A program made the position numbers and the translations under genes. Below are positions 45,975 through 56,981 of a stretch of 64,000 nt of DNA, piece after piece. The DNA is from Streptomyces sp. ITFR-21 (GTDB taxonomy: Bacteria > Actinomycetota > Actinomycetes > Streptomycetales > Streptomycetaceae), in contig NZ_CP134605.1 in assembly GCF_031844685.1 (NCBI RefSeq), positions 5,205,001 through 5,269,000 on the forward strand, read 5' to 3'. Within the stretch, counting starts at the first letter, position 1; every line of letters starts with the position of its first letter. Below the pieces are notes generated by a model. The model had not been told where the DNA came from. It did no database searches and was given only the letters and a program-made list of their open reading frames with translations.

Positions 45975-48850
45975 GCGCCACCGGGGCCGGCACGGTGACC
46001 GCGGCCGCGGGCGGCGCCGGCGGCGTGGTGGCCGCCGCGGCGCCGGCGGCCGGCGCGCGTACCACCGGACTGCTTCCCCAACTCCTCGTCGCCATGCTCT
46101 GCGGCGGCTACACCACAGGCGCCTCCCTCGGCTGGGGCTCCGCCGAAGTCGCCGTGGTCATGGGCGACTTCGGACTGTCGGCCGCCTCGGCCACGGCCAC
46201 CGTCTCGGCACTGCTCTACGCCCGCCGGGTGGCCGGCCCGCACCGCCCCGCCTGGCTGCTGTTCGCGTTCTCCTCCGCGATGCTCGCCCTCGGCAACGCC
46301 ATCTGGGGCTGGTACGAGGTGGTGCTGCGCGAGCCCGTGCCGCGGACCTCCGCCGCCGACTTCTGCTTCCTGATGTTCGCCCCGCCCGCCGTCATCGGCC
46401 TGCTGGTGCTCGCCAAGCGGCCGGTGACCAGGGCCGGCTGGGTCTGCCTGGGACTGGACACCTGGCTGATCGGCGGCTCGCTGCTGACGCTGTCCTGGAT
46501 CCTGGCGCTGGCCAACGCCGCCCGCTGGGACGGCCCGAGCACCGCGCGCACCGCGCTGTCGCTGGCCTACCCGCTGCTGGACATCGTGCTGGTCAGCATG
46601 GTCCTCGCGCTGCACTTCCGCCGCTCGGCGGTCAACCGGGCCGCGGTCAACACCGCGCTGGCGGCGCTGGCGCTGACCGTGCTGTGCGACGCGCTGTTCA
46701 CCTCGCCGCTGCTGCGCGCCCACTACCGCTCCGGGCAGATCCTGGACGCGGGCTGGTTCGCCGGCGCGATACTGATGGCGCACGCACCCTGGGTCGGCAG
46801 CCGCCTCCAGCCGCAGCGGGGGCCCGACGGCCCCACCCGCACCTCGGCCGGCGCGCTCACCGCCCTCACCCCCTACCTGGCCGCCGCGGTCTGCACCCTC
46901 GGCATCCTCTACAACGTGATCAAGGGCCAGAAGTGCGACCGCGTGGTCCTGGTCACCGGGGCCACCGTGGTGCTCGCGCTGGTGGTCCGGCAGGGCATCA
47001 TGCTGCTCGACAACATCTCCCTCACCCAGGAACTCGCGCAGAAGGAGAACCACTTCCGCTCCCTGGTACAGGGCTCCAGCGACGTCATCATGATCGCCGC
47101 CCCCACCGGAGTGCTGCGGTACGTCAGCCCCGCCGCGCAGGGCGTCTACGGTCGCGATCCGGAGGAGCTGGTCGGCACCGAGCTGGCCGCTCACATCCAT
47201 CCCGACGACCTCGGCCGGGTGCTGCACGAGGTACGCCGGTTCCTGGCCGCCACACCCAGCGAGGAGCCCGCCACCCGGATCGAGTGCCGGATCCGCTCCG
47301 GCCGCGGGCCGCGTGACGGCGCCGCCGGCCGCCACCCGGCCCGGGACGAGTGGCTGCACGTGGAGTCCAGCGTCAACCGCTACCAGGGCGGTCTGATCTT
47401 CAACAGCCGGGACGTCACCGAGCGCGTCAGGCTCCAGGCCCAGCTCCAGCACAACGCCTCCCACGACCCGCTCACCGACCTGCCCAACCGGGCGCTGTTC
47501 ACCGAACGCCTCGCTCGGGCACTGGAGGGCCGCCGGGCCGGCCACGGCCAAACCGCGGTGCTCTACGTCGACCTCGACGGCTTCAAGGCGGTCAACGACA
47601 CCGCGGGTCACCAGGCGGGCGACGACCTGCTGGTCCGCGCCGCCCGCCGGCTCCAGGACGCGCTGCGGGTCGGCGACAGCGCCGCCCGGCTCGGCGGCGA
47701 CGAGTTCGCCGCCCTGATCACCGGACCCGGACCCGGCGACCAGGGCGGCGCCCCCGGCCTGCGCGAGAGCCAGATCCGGGAGATCGCCGACCGGCTGCGG
47801 GCGGCGCTGTCCGCCCCGTACCCGCTGGAGGGCGGCGAGGTCCGGGTCGGCGCCAGCGTCGGCATCGCCTTCGCCGAGCCCGGCGCCACCCCCAGCGAGG
47901 TGATGCGCAACGCGGACCTGGCGATGTACCGGGCCAAGCAGTCGGGCAAGGGCCAGGTCGCGCTGTACGCACCGCACATGCAGGCCGACGTGGTGCGCCG
48001 CACCGAACTCGCCGGACGGATGCCCCGGGCACTGCACGACGGAGAGTTCACCCTGCTGCACCAGCCGGTGGTCGAACTGTCCGGCGGGCGGATCACCGGC
48101 GTCGAGGCGCACGCCCGTTGGCGTTCCTCACAGGGCATCCTCTTCAGCCCCGCCGAGTTCCCGCGGGCCGGGGAGGATCCGGACCGGAGCTTAGACGTGG
48201 GGCGGTGGGTACTGGAGCAGGCGGTGGAGCAGGCCGCGCTCCGGTACGACGCGGGCCACCGGATCCCCGTCACCGTACGGCTGTCCCCGCGCCGGGTCCC
48301 GGAGGGCAACGTCGAGCGGCTGCTGGACCGGCACGAGCTGCCGCCCGGCGGGCTGATCCTGGAGCTGTCCGGCGGCGACCCGCACCTGCCCCCCGACGAA
48401 CTGGAGCGCCGGCTGAACGCCCTGCGCCGCCTCGGCGTACGGATCGCGCTCGGCGGCTTCGGCAGCGGTTTCGGCGCCCTGGGGGCGCTGCGCACCCTGC
48501 CGGTGGACGTGGTGAAACTCGACCGCGCCTTCACCGACGGCCTGGTCGAGTCGGCTCGGCTGCACAAGATCACCGGTGGGCTGCTGCGGATCGCCGCCGA
48601 CCTCGGCATCCGCACCGTCGCCGAGGGCGTGGACCGCCCGGAGCAGGTCCAGACACTGCGCGAGATGGGCTGCGCGCACGGCCTCGGCATGGCCTTCGCC
48701 GGACCGCTCGACGAGCACCGGCTGCGTGGTTCGCTGACCCGCGGCCGCTACCCCGTACCCCGGGAAACACCACGTGAACAGGTCACATCCCGGGCCCTGC
48801 CACCACCCACGAGACGCTCGAATGCTGAGACGCCGGTCCCACCGGCTTGA
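45971..48850 (+). CDS. cdgF: Membrane PAS-GGDEF protein with degenerate EAL (CdgF type)
   Basis: The 959-residue protein starts at GTG 45971. About eight to ten membrane helices fill residues 34-345, then a PAS domain (358-485, [19 protein letters not shown]), a GGDEF domain (495-670) and an EAL-like domain (683-925). GGDEF is intact (575-579) and the inhibition site RVGD (566-569) is exactly five residues before it. The EAL domain has lost key residues: EAL is EAH (712-714), the Asn of NVSP is Arg770, LEITE is LELSG, the DDFG pair is GGFG (828-831), and the Gln near the end is absent. It should be a feedback-controlled cyclase without phosphodiesterase activity. Codon 741 is TTA. Position before ilvB matches CdgF as I recall it. 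Confidence 0.88.
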   Translation: MSATGAGTVTAAAGGAGGVVAAAAPAAGARTTGLLPQLLVAMLCGGYTTGASLGWGSAEVAVVMGDFGLSAASATATVSALLYARRVAGPHRPAWLLFAFSSAMLALGNAIWGWYEVVLREPVPRTSAADFCFLMFAPPAVIGLLVLAKRPVTRAGWVCLGLDTWLIGGSLLTLSWILALANAARWDGPSTARTALSLAYPLLDIVLVSMVLALHFRRSAVNRAAVNTALAALALTVLCDALFTSPLLRAHYRSGQILDAGWFAGAILMAHAPWVGSRLQPQRGPDGPTRTSAGALTALTPYLAAAVCTLGILYNVIKGQKCDRVVLVTGATVVLALVVRQGIMLLDNISLTQELAQKENHFRSLVQGSSDVIMIAAPTGVLRYVSPAAQGVYGRDPEELVGTELAAHIHPDDLGRVLHEVRRFLAATPSEEPATRIECRIRSGRGPRDGAAGRHPARDEWLHVESSVNRYQGGLIFNSRDVTERVRLQAQLQHNASHDPLTDLPNRALFTERLARALEGRRAGHGQTAVLYVDLDGFKAVNDTAGHQAGDDLLVRAARRLQDALRVGDSAARLGGDEFAALITGPGPGDQGGAPGLRESQIREIADRLRAALSAPYPLEGGEVRVGASVGIAFAEPGATPSEVMRNADLAMYRAKQSGKGQVALYAPHMQADVVRRTELAGRMPRALHDGEFTLLHQPVVELSGGRITGVEAHARWRSSQGILFSPAEFPRAGEDPDRSLDVGRWVLEQAVEQAALRYDAGHRIPVTVRLSPRRVPEGNVERLLDRHELPPGGLILELSGGDPHLPPDELERRLNALRRLGVRIALGGFGSGFGALGALRTLPVDVVKLDRAFTDGLVESARLHKITGGLLRIAADLGIRTVAEGVDRPEQVQTLREMGCAHGLGMAFAGPLDEHRLRGSLTRGRYPVPRETPREQVTSRALPPPTRRSNAETPVPPA

Positions 48851-48883
48851 CACCCGACAGGGGACGGGAGGAAGGTCAAGGCC

Positions 48884-48925
48884 ATGCGCACCCGTATTCT
48901 CGTACTTGGAAAGCGCGTCGGCTGA
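48884..48925 (+). CDS. ilvB leader peptide
   Basis: A 13-codon frame ([13 protein letters not shown]) starts at ATG 48884 behind GGAGGAAGG. It contains one Ile, two Leu and two Val codons, four of them consecutive (Ile-Leu-Val-Leu). A terminator hairpin follows 36 bases after the stop and ilvB 200 bases after. Ribosome stalling when branched-chain amino acids are short would favour read-through, a classic attenuator design; the peptide sequence is one I recall from other streptomycetes. Confidence 0.9.
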   Translation: MRTRILVLGKRVG

Positions 48926-48961
48926 CCGAGGCCGCACAGCCTCGCACCCCACCGGCGCGCT

Positions 48962-48995
48962 CCCCTCGCTTGCCTCACGGCACGAGGGGTTTTTT
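48962..48995 (+). terminator. ilvB attenuator terminator
   Basis: CCCCTCG (48962-48968) pairs with CGAGGGG (48983-48989), with an inner stem TGCC/GGCA and a TCAC loop, followed by six T (48990-48995). A T-run is rare for streptomycete terminators and supports transcriptional attenuation. Confidence 0.92.
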
Positions 48996-49125
48996 GTTGC
49001 CCGCACCACCCCGCACCGCATCACCTCCACACCACCCCGCCTCCGTACCACCCCAGCAGCGCCCCCCGGGAGCCGCTGCGAGCACGCCCTCTCAGCACCC
49101 TCATCTTCGAGAGAAGAGAACGCAG

Positions 49126-50997
49126 ATGACCGAGCAGGCCACCGGGTCCCACCATCCGCAGCCGCGGGCCCGCAGCGCGGCGCCCGCCGCTCCCGCCGAG
49201 CGCATGACGGGCGCCCAGTCCCTCATCCGCTCTCTCGAGGCGGTCGGCGCCGACACGGTGTTCGGCATCCCCGGCGGCGCGATCCTGCCCGCCTACGACC
49301 CGCTGATGGACTCGGTCAAGGTCCGGCACGTGCTGGTCCGCCACGAGCAGGGCGCCGGCCATGCCGCGACCGGCTACGCGCAGGCCACCGGCCGGGTCGG
49401 CGTCTGCATGGCCACCTCGGGGCCCGGCGCCACCAACCTGGTGACGCCGATCGCCGACGCCCACATGGACTCGGTGCCGATCGTCGCCATCACCGGCCAG
49501 GTCGCCTCCAAGGCCATCGGCACCGACGCCTTCCAGGAGGCGGACATCTGCGGCATCACCATGCCGATCACCAAGCACAACTTCCTGGTCACCGACGCGG
49601 CCGAGATCCCGAAAACCATCGCCGAGGCGTTCCACATCGCCGCCACCGGCCGCCCCGGCCCGGTCCTGGTGGACATCGCCAAGGACGCGCTGCAGAACGA
49701 GACCACCTTCTCCTGGCCGCCGCAGCAGGACCTGCCCGGCTACCGCCCGGTGACCAAGCCGCACGCCAAGCAGATCCGGGAGGCCGCCCGGCTGCTCAAC
49801 GAGGCCAGGCGCCCGGTGCTCTACGTCGGCGGCGGCGTGCTCAAGGCCCGCGCCACCGGTGAGCTGCGGATCCTCGCCGAGCTGACCGGCGCCCCCGTCA
49901 CCACCACGCTGATGGCCCTGGGCGCCTTCCCCGACAGCCACCCGCAGCACCTCGGCATGCCCGGCATGCACGGCGACGTGGCCGCGGTCACCGCGCTGCA
50001 GAAGGCCGACCTGATCATCGCGCTCGGCGCCCGCTTCGACGACCGCGTCACCGGCCGGCTGGACACCTTCGCGCCGCACGCCAAGATCGTGCACGCCGAC
50101 ATCGACCCGGCCGAGATCTCCAAGAACCGCACCGCCGACGTGCCGATCGTCGGCGACGCCCGCGAGGTCCTCGCCGACCTGATCGTCGCCGTCCAGGCCG
50201 ACCACGAGGCCGGCCACAAGGGTGACTACAGCGGCTGGTGGGAGCACCTGAACTTCTGGCGGAACACCTACCCGCTCGGCTACGACCTGCCCGAGGACGG
50301 CAGCCTCTCCCCGCAGCAGGTCATCGAGCGGATCGGGCAGCTCGCCCCGGAGAACACCCTGTTCGCCGCCGGGGTCGGCCAGCACCAGATGTGGGCCGCC
50401 CAGTTCATCAAGTACGAGAGGCCCGCCACCTGGTTCAACTCCGGCGGCGCCGGCACCATGGGCTACGCGGTCCCGGCCGCGATGGGCGCCAAGGCCGGCA
50501 TGCCCGACGCCACCGTGTGGGCCATCGACGGCGACGGCTGCTTCCAGATGACCAACCAGGAACTGGCCACCTGCGCGCTGAACAACATCCCGATCAAGGT
50601 CGCCATCATCAACAACGGCGCCCTGGGCATGGTCCGCCAGTGGCAGCACCTCTTCTACGGCGAGCGCTTCTCCAACACCGTGCTGCACTCCGGTGCCGAG
50701 GCTGTCCCCGGCTCCACCCAGGGCGTCGGCTCCATCAAGAACCGCGGCACCCGGGTCCCGGACTTCGTCAAGCTGTCGGAGGCGATGGGCTGCGTCGGAC
50801 TGCGCTGCGAGAGCCCGGACGAGCTGGACGCGGTCATCGCCAAGGCCAACTCCATCAACGACCGCCCGGTCGTCGTCGACTTCATCGTCCACGAGGACGC
50901 CATGGTGTGGCCGATGGTCGCGGCCGGCACCTCCAACGACGAGATCATGGCCGCGCGCGACGTCCGCCCGGACTTCAGCGACGGCCTGGCCGACTGA
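49126..50997 (+). CDS. ilvB: Acetolactate synthase large subunit
   Basis: The 623-residue catalytic subunit joins two pyruvates, or pyruvate and 2-oxobutyrate, in the first shared step of valine, leucine and isoleucine synthesis. The start is ATG 49126 behind GAGAAGAG. The first 27 residues are a variable tail. The TPP-activating Glu is in [14 protein letters not shown], the FAD region is LGMPGMHG and the diphosphate/Mg motif is [29 protein letters not shown], from GDG to NN. Expression is likely controlled by the leader peptide and terminator upstream. ilvN follows after 28 bases. Confidence 0.98.
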   Translation: MTEQATGSHHPQPRARSAAPAAPAERMTGAQSLIRSLEAVGADTVFGIPGGAILPAYDPLMDSVKVRHVLVRHEQGAGHAATGYAQATGRVGVCMATSGPGATNLVTPIADAHMDSVPIVAITGQVASKAIGTDAFQEADICGITMPITKHNFLVTDAAEIPKTIAEAFHIAATGRPGPVLVDIAKDALQNETTFSWPPQQDLPGYRPVTKPHAKQIREAARLLNEARRPVLYVGGGVLKARATGELRILAELTGAPVTTTLMALGAFPDSHPQHLGMPGMHGDVAAVTALQKADLIIALGARFDDRVTGRLDTFAPHAKIVHADIDPAEISKNRTADVPIVGDAREVLADLIVAVQADHEAGHKGDYSGWWEHLNFWRNTYPLGYDLPEDGSLSPQQVIERIGQLAPENTLFAAGVGQHQMWAAQFIKYERPATWFNSGGAGTMGYAVPAAMGAKAGMPDATVWAIDGDGCFQMTNQELATCALNNIPIKVAIINNGALGMVRQWQHLFYGERFSNTVLHSGAEAVPGSTQGVGSIKNRGTRVPDFVKLSEAMGCVGLRCESPDELDAVIAKANSINDRPVVVDFIVHEDAMVWPMVAAGTSNDEIMAARDVRPDFSDGLAD

Positions 50998-51025
50998 GCG
51001 AGCGCGAGAGAAGGAACCCCTGCCC

Positions 51026-52658
<1,633 letters not shown>

Positions 52659-52717
52659 CCCCGCCGCGGGACGCGCCGCCCCCACCGGGGCGGCGTCCCC
52701 CCGGAGCTCGCCCACGG

Positions 52718-52776
52718 GCGTCGCTTCGTACGAGTCTCCGAAGGCGGAGAGCCGGCGGCTTTGTACGAAGCGACGC
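52718..52776 (+). terminator. Long folded inverted repeat between ilvC and serA
   Basis: GCGTCGCTTCGTAC (52718-52731) pairs perfectly with GTACGAAGCGACGC (52763-52776). Inside, TCTCCG (52735-52740) and CGGAGA (52745-52750) form a second stem with an AAGG loop. The 59-base element lies 59 bases after ilvC. It is probably its terminator, but the A/T-containing arms are unlike the usual GC-only hairpins here. Confidence 0.7.
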
Positions 52777-52954
52777 AACCCCTCCGGGTGATCCTTCCAT
52801 TTCGGCGAAGGCGCGGATGTGGCCCGTCGATACACTGCCTTAACAAGCGCGTCAGGCTCACAGCGTCGTGCGTCTCCCACGCGGCATGCCATTCCCGCCT
52901 CCCTGGAGCGGTCGAACGGGACCCGGCCGCCCACGAAGGACAAGTGAGGACCAC

Positions 52955-54547
52955 GTGAGCCAGAAGCCTGTCGTACTCATCGCAGAAGAGCTGTCGCCCG
53001 CCACGGTGGACGCGCTCGGCCCGGACTTCGAGATCCGGCACTGCAACGGCGCGGACCGGGCCGAACTGCTGTCCGCCATCGTCGACGTCGACGCCATCTT
53101 GATCCGCAGCGCCACCAAGGTCGACGCCGAGGCGGTCGCCGCGGCCCGCAAGCTCCGCGTCGTCGCCCGGGCCGGCGTCGGCCTGGACAACGTGGACGTG
53201 TCCGCCGCCACCAAGGCCGGCGTGATGGTCGTCAACGCCCCCACCTCGAACATCGTCACCGCCGCCGAGCTGGCCTGCGGCCTGCTGATCGCCACCGCCC
53301 GCAACATCGCGCCCGCCAACGCGGCGCTCAAGGCCGGCGAGTGGAAGCGGAACAAGTACACCGGCGTGGAGCTCAGCGAGAAGACCCTCGGCGTGGTCGG
53401 CCTCGGCCGGATCGGCGTGCTGGTCGCCCAGCGGATGGCCGCCTTCGGTATGAAGGTCGTCGCCTACGACCCCTACGTGCAGCCCGCGCGTGCCGCCCAG
53501 ATGGGCGTCCGGCTGCTGACGTTGGACGAGCTGCTGGAGTCCTCGGACTTCATCACCGTGCACCTGCCCAAGACCCCCGAGACGCTCGGCCTGATCGGTG
53601 ACGAGGCGCTGCACAAGGTCAAGCCGTCGGTGCGGATCGTCAACGCGGCCCGCGGCGGCATCGTGGACGAGGAGGCGCTGGCCGCGGCGCTGAAGGAGGG
53701 CCGGGTCGCCGGCGCGGGCCTGGACGTGTACTCCAAGGAGCCCTGCACCGACTCGCCGCTGTTCCAGTTCGACAACGTGGTGGCCACCCCGCACCTGGGC
53801 GCATCCACCGACGAGGCGCAGGAGAAGGCCGGTATCGCGGTCGCCAAGTCGGTACGGCTGGCGCTGGCCGGCGAGCTGGTGCCGGACGCGGTGAACGTGC
53901 AGGGCGGCGTCATCGCCGAGGACGTCAAGCCGGGCCTGCCGCTGGCCGAGAAACTGGGCCGGATCTTCACCGCGCTGGCCGGCGAGGTCGCCGCCCGGCT
54001 CGATGTCGAGGTTTCCGGCGAGATCACCCAGCACGACGTCAAGATCCTCGAACTCAGCGCGCTCAAGGGCGTGTTCGAGGACGTGGTGGCCGAGACGGTG
54101 AGCTACGTCAACGCGCCGCTGTTCGCGCAGGAGCGCGGGGTCGAGGTCCGCCTCACCACCAGCAGCGAGTCGCCCAACCACCGCAACGTGGTCACCGTCC
54201 GCGGCAACCTCGCCGACGGCACCGAGGTCTCCGTCTCCGGCACGCTGGCCGGACCCAAGAACATCCAGAAGATCGTCGCGATCGGCGACCACGACGTGGA
54301 CCTGGTGCTCGCCGACCACATGGCGTTCCTGCACTACACCGACCGCCCCGGCGTCGTCGGCACCCTCGGCCGCATCCTCGGCGAGGTCGACGTCAACATC
54401 GCCGGCATGCAGGTGGCCCGTTCCACCGCCGGCGGCGACGCGCTGGTGGCCCTCACCGTCGACTCCACCATTCCGGCGGGTGTCCTCACCGACATCGCCT
54501 CGGAGATCGGCGCGACGTCCGCACGCGCGGTGAACCTGACCGACTGA
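52955..54547 (+). CDS. serA: D-3-phosphoglycerate dehydrogenase
   Basis: The enzyme starts serine synthesis by oxidising 3-phosphoglycerate with NAD. The start at GTG 52955 follows GAGGA and gives 530 residues, the long actinobacterial form. The NAD loop is VVGLGRIGVLVAQ; the catalytic residues appear in NAARGGIVDEEAL, YSKEPCTDSPLF and TPHLGAST. An intervening domain (about 315-450) and a C-terminal ACT domain (about 455-530, LHYTDRPGVVGTLGRILGE) allow serine feedback. A 296-base gap with the folded repeat separates it from ilvC, so it has its own promoter. Confidence 0.98.
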   Translation: MSQKPVVLIAEELSPATVDALGPDFEIRHCNGADRAELLSAIVDVDAILIRSATKVDAEAVAAARKLRVVARAGVGLDNVDVSAATKAGVMVVNAPTSNIVTAAELACGLLIATARNIAPANAALKAGEWKRNKYTGVELSEKTLGVVGLGRIGVLVAQRMAAFGMKVVAYDPYVQPARAAQMGVRLLTLDELLESSDFITVHLPKTPETLGLIGDEALHKVKPSVRIVNAARGGIVDEEALAAALKEGRVAGAGLDVYSKEPCTDSPLFQFDNVVATPHLGASTDEAQEKAGIAVAKSVRLALAGELVPDAVNVQGGVIAEDVKPGLPLAEKLGRIFTALAGEVAARLDVEVSGEITQHDVKILELSALKGVFEDVVAETVSYVNAPLFAQERGVEVRLTTSSESPNHRNVVTVRGNLADGTEVSVSGTLAGPKNIQKIVAIGDHDVDLVLADHMAFLHYTDRPGVVGTLGRILGEVDVNIAGMQVARSTAGGDALVALTVDSTIPAGVLTDIASEIGATSARAVNLTD

Positions 54548-54587
54548 CGTATACGATCCCGGGCCGATTCCGGCCCGCTCCACCGGC

Positions 54588-54623
54588 GCCGCCGCCTCCC
54601 CCGCCCCCGGGAGAGGCGGCGGC
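54588..54623. terminator. Hairpin terminator after serA
   Basis: GCCGCCGCCTC pairs perfectly with GAGGCGGCGGC (11 base pairs) around a 14-base loop that can partly pair. A smaller hairpin, CGGGCCG-ATTC-CGGCCCG, precedes it. It lies between the convergent serA and PucR-type genes and may serve both. Confidence 0.75.
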
Positions 54624-54712
54624 GTGGCCGTTCCCCCGCTCACCCGCCCGCCCCCGCCGGGCTCCGCTTTCCGCTCCCGTACGCGCGCCCGGCCGCGGGT
54701 CGCGGCCGGGTC

Positions 54713-55879
54713 TCAGAGCCGGGCCGCCTTCAGGGCCATGTGGAGGAGCAGCCGCGACTCGCCGTCGGCGAGGTCGAGTCCCGTCAGCCGCTCGATCCGG
54801 GAGAGGCGGTAGTAGAGGGTCTGGCGGTGCACGGCCAGCGCGGCGGCGGTCCGGCCGGCCTGTCCCGCGTGGTCGAGGAACACCTCGGCGGTGCGGGCGA
54901 GTTCGCGGTGCGCGGGGGCCAGCAGCGGGGCCACCGCCGGGTCGGGGGGCGCGCCCGCGGGCAGCGCGGTCAGCAGGCGGTAGGCGCCCAGCTCGCTCCA
55001 GCGGGCGACCGGGCCGAGCCGCGGCTCGGCCCGAGCGGCCAGCGCCGCCGCCCCGGCCTCCCGCCAGGCGTCGGTCAGCTCCCGCAGCGACGGCCGGGGC
55101 TCACCGATCCCGGCGACGGCGCCCGGCACCCCGAGCGACTCCAGCAGACCGGTCGCCGCGGTCCTGGCCGGGGCGGCCAGACGCGCCGACCGGAGCCGTA
55201 CCAGCAGCGCGACCAGGCCGCCGGGGACCCGAATCAGCGCGGCGGCCGAGGGGACCGCACGCGGACTCGGCAGCTCCCGGGGGGCGTCGCCGGGGTCCGG
55301 CAGCCTCACGCAGACCAGGGCGTGCGGCTCGGCGGCGTCCGGGCCGAGCGCGGTCCGCAGGCCGCCGGCCGCCTCCGGGGACGCGCCGGTCAGGACCGCC
55401 AGCAGCGCCTCGCCGGCCGCGGCGCCGGTGCCGGCGGCCGCGGCCAGCTGATCGCCGATCCGGGTGGCCACCGCCATGGCGGCGGCCAGGTGGGCGGCGG
55501 AGTGCTCGGCCTCGTCGAGCAGCCAGACATAGCCGTGGACGACGCCGCCGTGCCGCACCGGCAGGCAGAGCCGGCCGCGCAGGACGCCCGCCGCGGGCGC
55601 CGCCGGGATCCGGACCGGGCCGGTGGCGCGGGCGATGCCGAAGCGCTCGAACCAGTCCCGGACCTCGGCGGTGGAGCGGCGGGTCAGGATCGACCGGGTG
55701 CGCACCGGGTCCACCGCCGCGTCGTCCTCGCTGTCGTGCGCGCCGAAGGCGATCAGCCGGAAGTCGCGGTCCTCCAGCGTCGCCGGCGCGCCGAGCAGCG
55801 CCGACACCTCGTCCACCAGCTCCTGCAGCCCGCCGTAGTCCGTCCGCACCCCGCCATTGTCACCCGGCGCCTCATACAT
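54713..55879 (-). CDS. PucR/CdaR-family transcriptional regulator
   Basis: The protein is read from ATG 55879 (388 residues); GTG 55851 is an alternative. It has no N-terminal DNA-binding domain; instead a GAF-like sensor region (about 10-165) and a C-terminal PucR helix-turn-helix (about 330-385, [24 protein letters not shown]). It is divergent from the proline-degradation genes, 113 bases apart, and I recall the same arrangement around SCO5518-SCO5520. It is therefore a likely proline-responsive activator of those genes, though the ligand is not shown by sequence. Confidence 0.92.
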   Translation of the reverse strand: MYEAPGDNGGVRTDYGGLQELVDEVSALLGAPATLEDRDFRLIAFGAHDSEDDAAVDPVRTRSILTRRSTAEVRDWFERFGIARATGPVRIPAAPAAGVLRGRLCLPVRHGGVVHGYVWLLDEAEHSAAHLAAAMAVATRIGDQLAAAAGTGAAAGEALLAVLTGASPEAAGGLRTALGPDAAEPHALVCVRLPDPGDAPRELPSPRAVPSAAALIRVPGGLVALLVRLRSARLAAPARTAATGLLESLGVPGAVAGIGEPRPSLRELTDAWREAGAAALAARAEPRLGPVARWSELGAYRLLTALPAGAPPDPAVAPLLAPAHRELARTAEVFLDHAGQAGRTAAALAVHRQTLYYRLSRIERLTGLDLADGESRLLLHMALKAARL

Positions 55880-55992
55880 CTGTCTGAGGGACCGCACCCG
55901 GATGCGTGACAGGTGTCCGTGGTTCTCGGGGTAGCCGGTACCTAGATTCACCGTGACGGACGCCGTTCGTCGAGAATCCGCAGGAGGCCCCC

Positions 55993-56922
55993 GTGCTCGG
56001 TCCGGTATTGCTCGCCGCCGCCCGCAGCGACCGTATGCGCCGCGTCGTGGCCGCCGCGCCCGTCACCCGCCCGGTGGTGCGCAGGTTCGTGGCCGGTGAC
56101 GCGCTGGACCCGGCGCTGGCCGCCGTCCGCACGCTGACCGCGGGCGGCCTCGACGTGACGCTCGACCACCTCGGCGAGGACGTCACCGACCGGGCCACCG
56201 CCCACGCCACCCGCGACGCGTACCTGCGGATGCTGGAGACGTTGCGCGACGAGCGGCTCGGCGACCGCGCCGAGGTCTCCGTCAAGCTCTCCGCCTTCGG
56301 CCAGGCGCTCCCCGACGGCGGCCACGACATCGCGCTGGCCGGCGTCCGCCGGGTCGCCGAACTCGCCACCGCGGTCGGCACCACCGTCACCCTCGACATG
56401 GAGGACCACACCACCGTCGACTCGACGCTGGCGGTCCTGCGCGAACTGCGCCGCGAGCACCCCGGCACCGGCGCCGTGCTGCAGTCGTACCTCTTCCGCA
56501 CCGAGGACGACGTCCGCGCGCTGGCCGCCGAGGGCTCCCGGGTGCGGCTGGTGAAGGGCGCCTACAGGGAGCCCGCGTCGGTGGCGTACCAGGACAGGAA
56601 GGAGGTGGACAAGGCGTACGTACGGGCGCTGCGCACCCTCTTCGCGGGCGACGGCTACCCGATGGTCGGCTCGCACGACCCCCGGATGATCGCCATCGCG
56701 CAGGAACTGGCCGCCCGCAGCCACCGGGCCCCCGGCCGCTACGAGTTCCAGATGCTCTACGGCGTCCGCACCGCCGAGCAGCGCCGGCTGGCGGACGCCG
56801 GCGAGCGCATGCGGATCTACGTGCCCTACGGCGCCGACTGGTACGGCTACTTCATGCGCCGCCTCGCCGAGCGCCCCGCCAACCTCACCTTCTTCCTGCG
56901 CTCGTTCGCCCCCGCGCGCTGA
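55993..56922 (+). CDS. Proline dehydrogenase
   Basis: The 309-residue flavoenzyme oxidises proline to pyrroline-5-carboxylate and passes electrons to the membrane quinone pool. It starts at GTG 55993 behind a perfect AGGAGG. Family motifs are [38 protein letters not shown] [10 protein letters not shown], and [15 protein letters not shown], with a C-terminal RRLAERPAN helix that contacts the substrate. It is the monofunctional (PutB) form. pruA follows after 59 bases in the same operon. Confidence 0.96.
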   Translation: MLGPVLLAAARSDRMRRVVAAAPVTRPVVRRFVAGDALDPALAAVRTLTAGGLDVTLDHLGEDVTDRATAHATRDAYLRMLETLRDERLGDRAEVSVKLSAFGQALPDGGHDIALAGVRRVAELATAVGTTVTLDMEDHTTVDSTLAVLRELRREHPGTGAVLQSYLFRTEDDVRALAAEGSRVRLVKGAYREPASVAYQDRKEVDKAYVRALRTLFAGDGYPMVGSHDPRMIAIAQELAARSHRAPGRYEFQMLYGVRTAEQRRLADAGERMRIYVPYGADWYGYFMRRLAERPANLTFFLRSFAPAR

Positions 56923-56981
56923 GCCGCCGGCGCCGCCGCCCGATCCCCGCTCCCTTCACGACCACTGAGGAGAAACGCTTC

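Noticed and set aside
48847-48852. TTGACA over the cdgF stop as the ilvB promoter
   Set aside because: No -10 sequence at a proper distance; the spacing falls on the ribosome site of the leader peptide.
52868-52954. N-terminal extension of serA from an upstream in-frame start
   Set aside because: The extension is Pro/Arg-rich, and GTG 52955 has its own ribosome site and matches the usual start.
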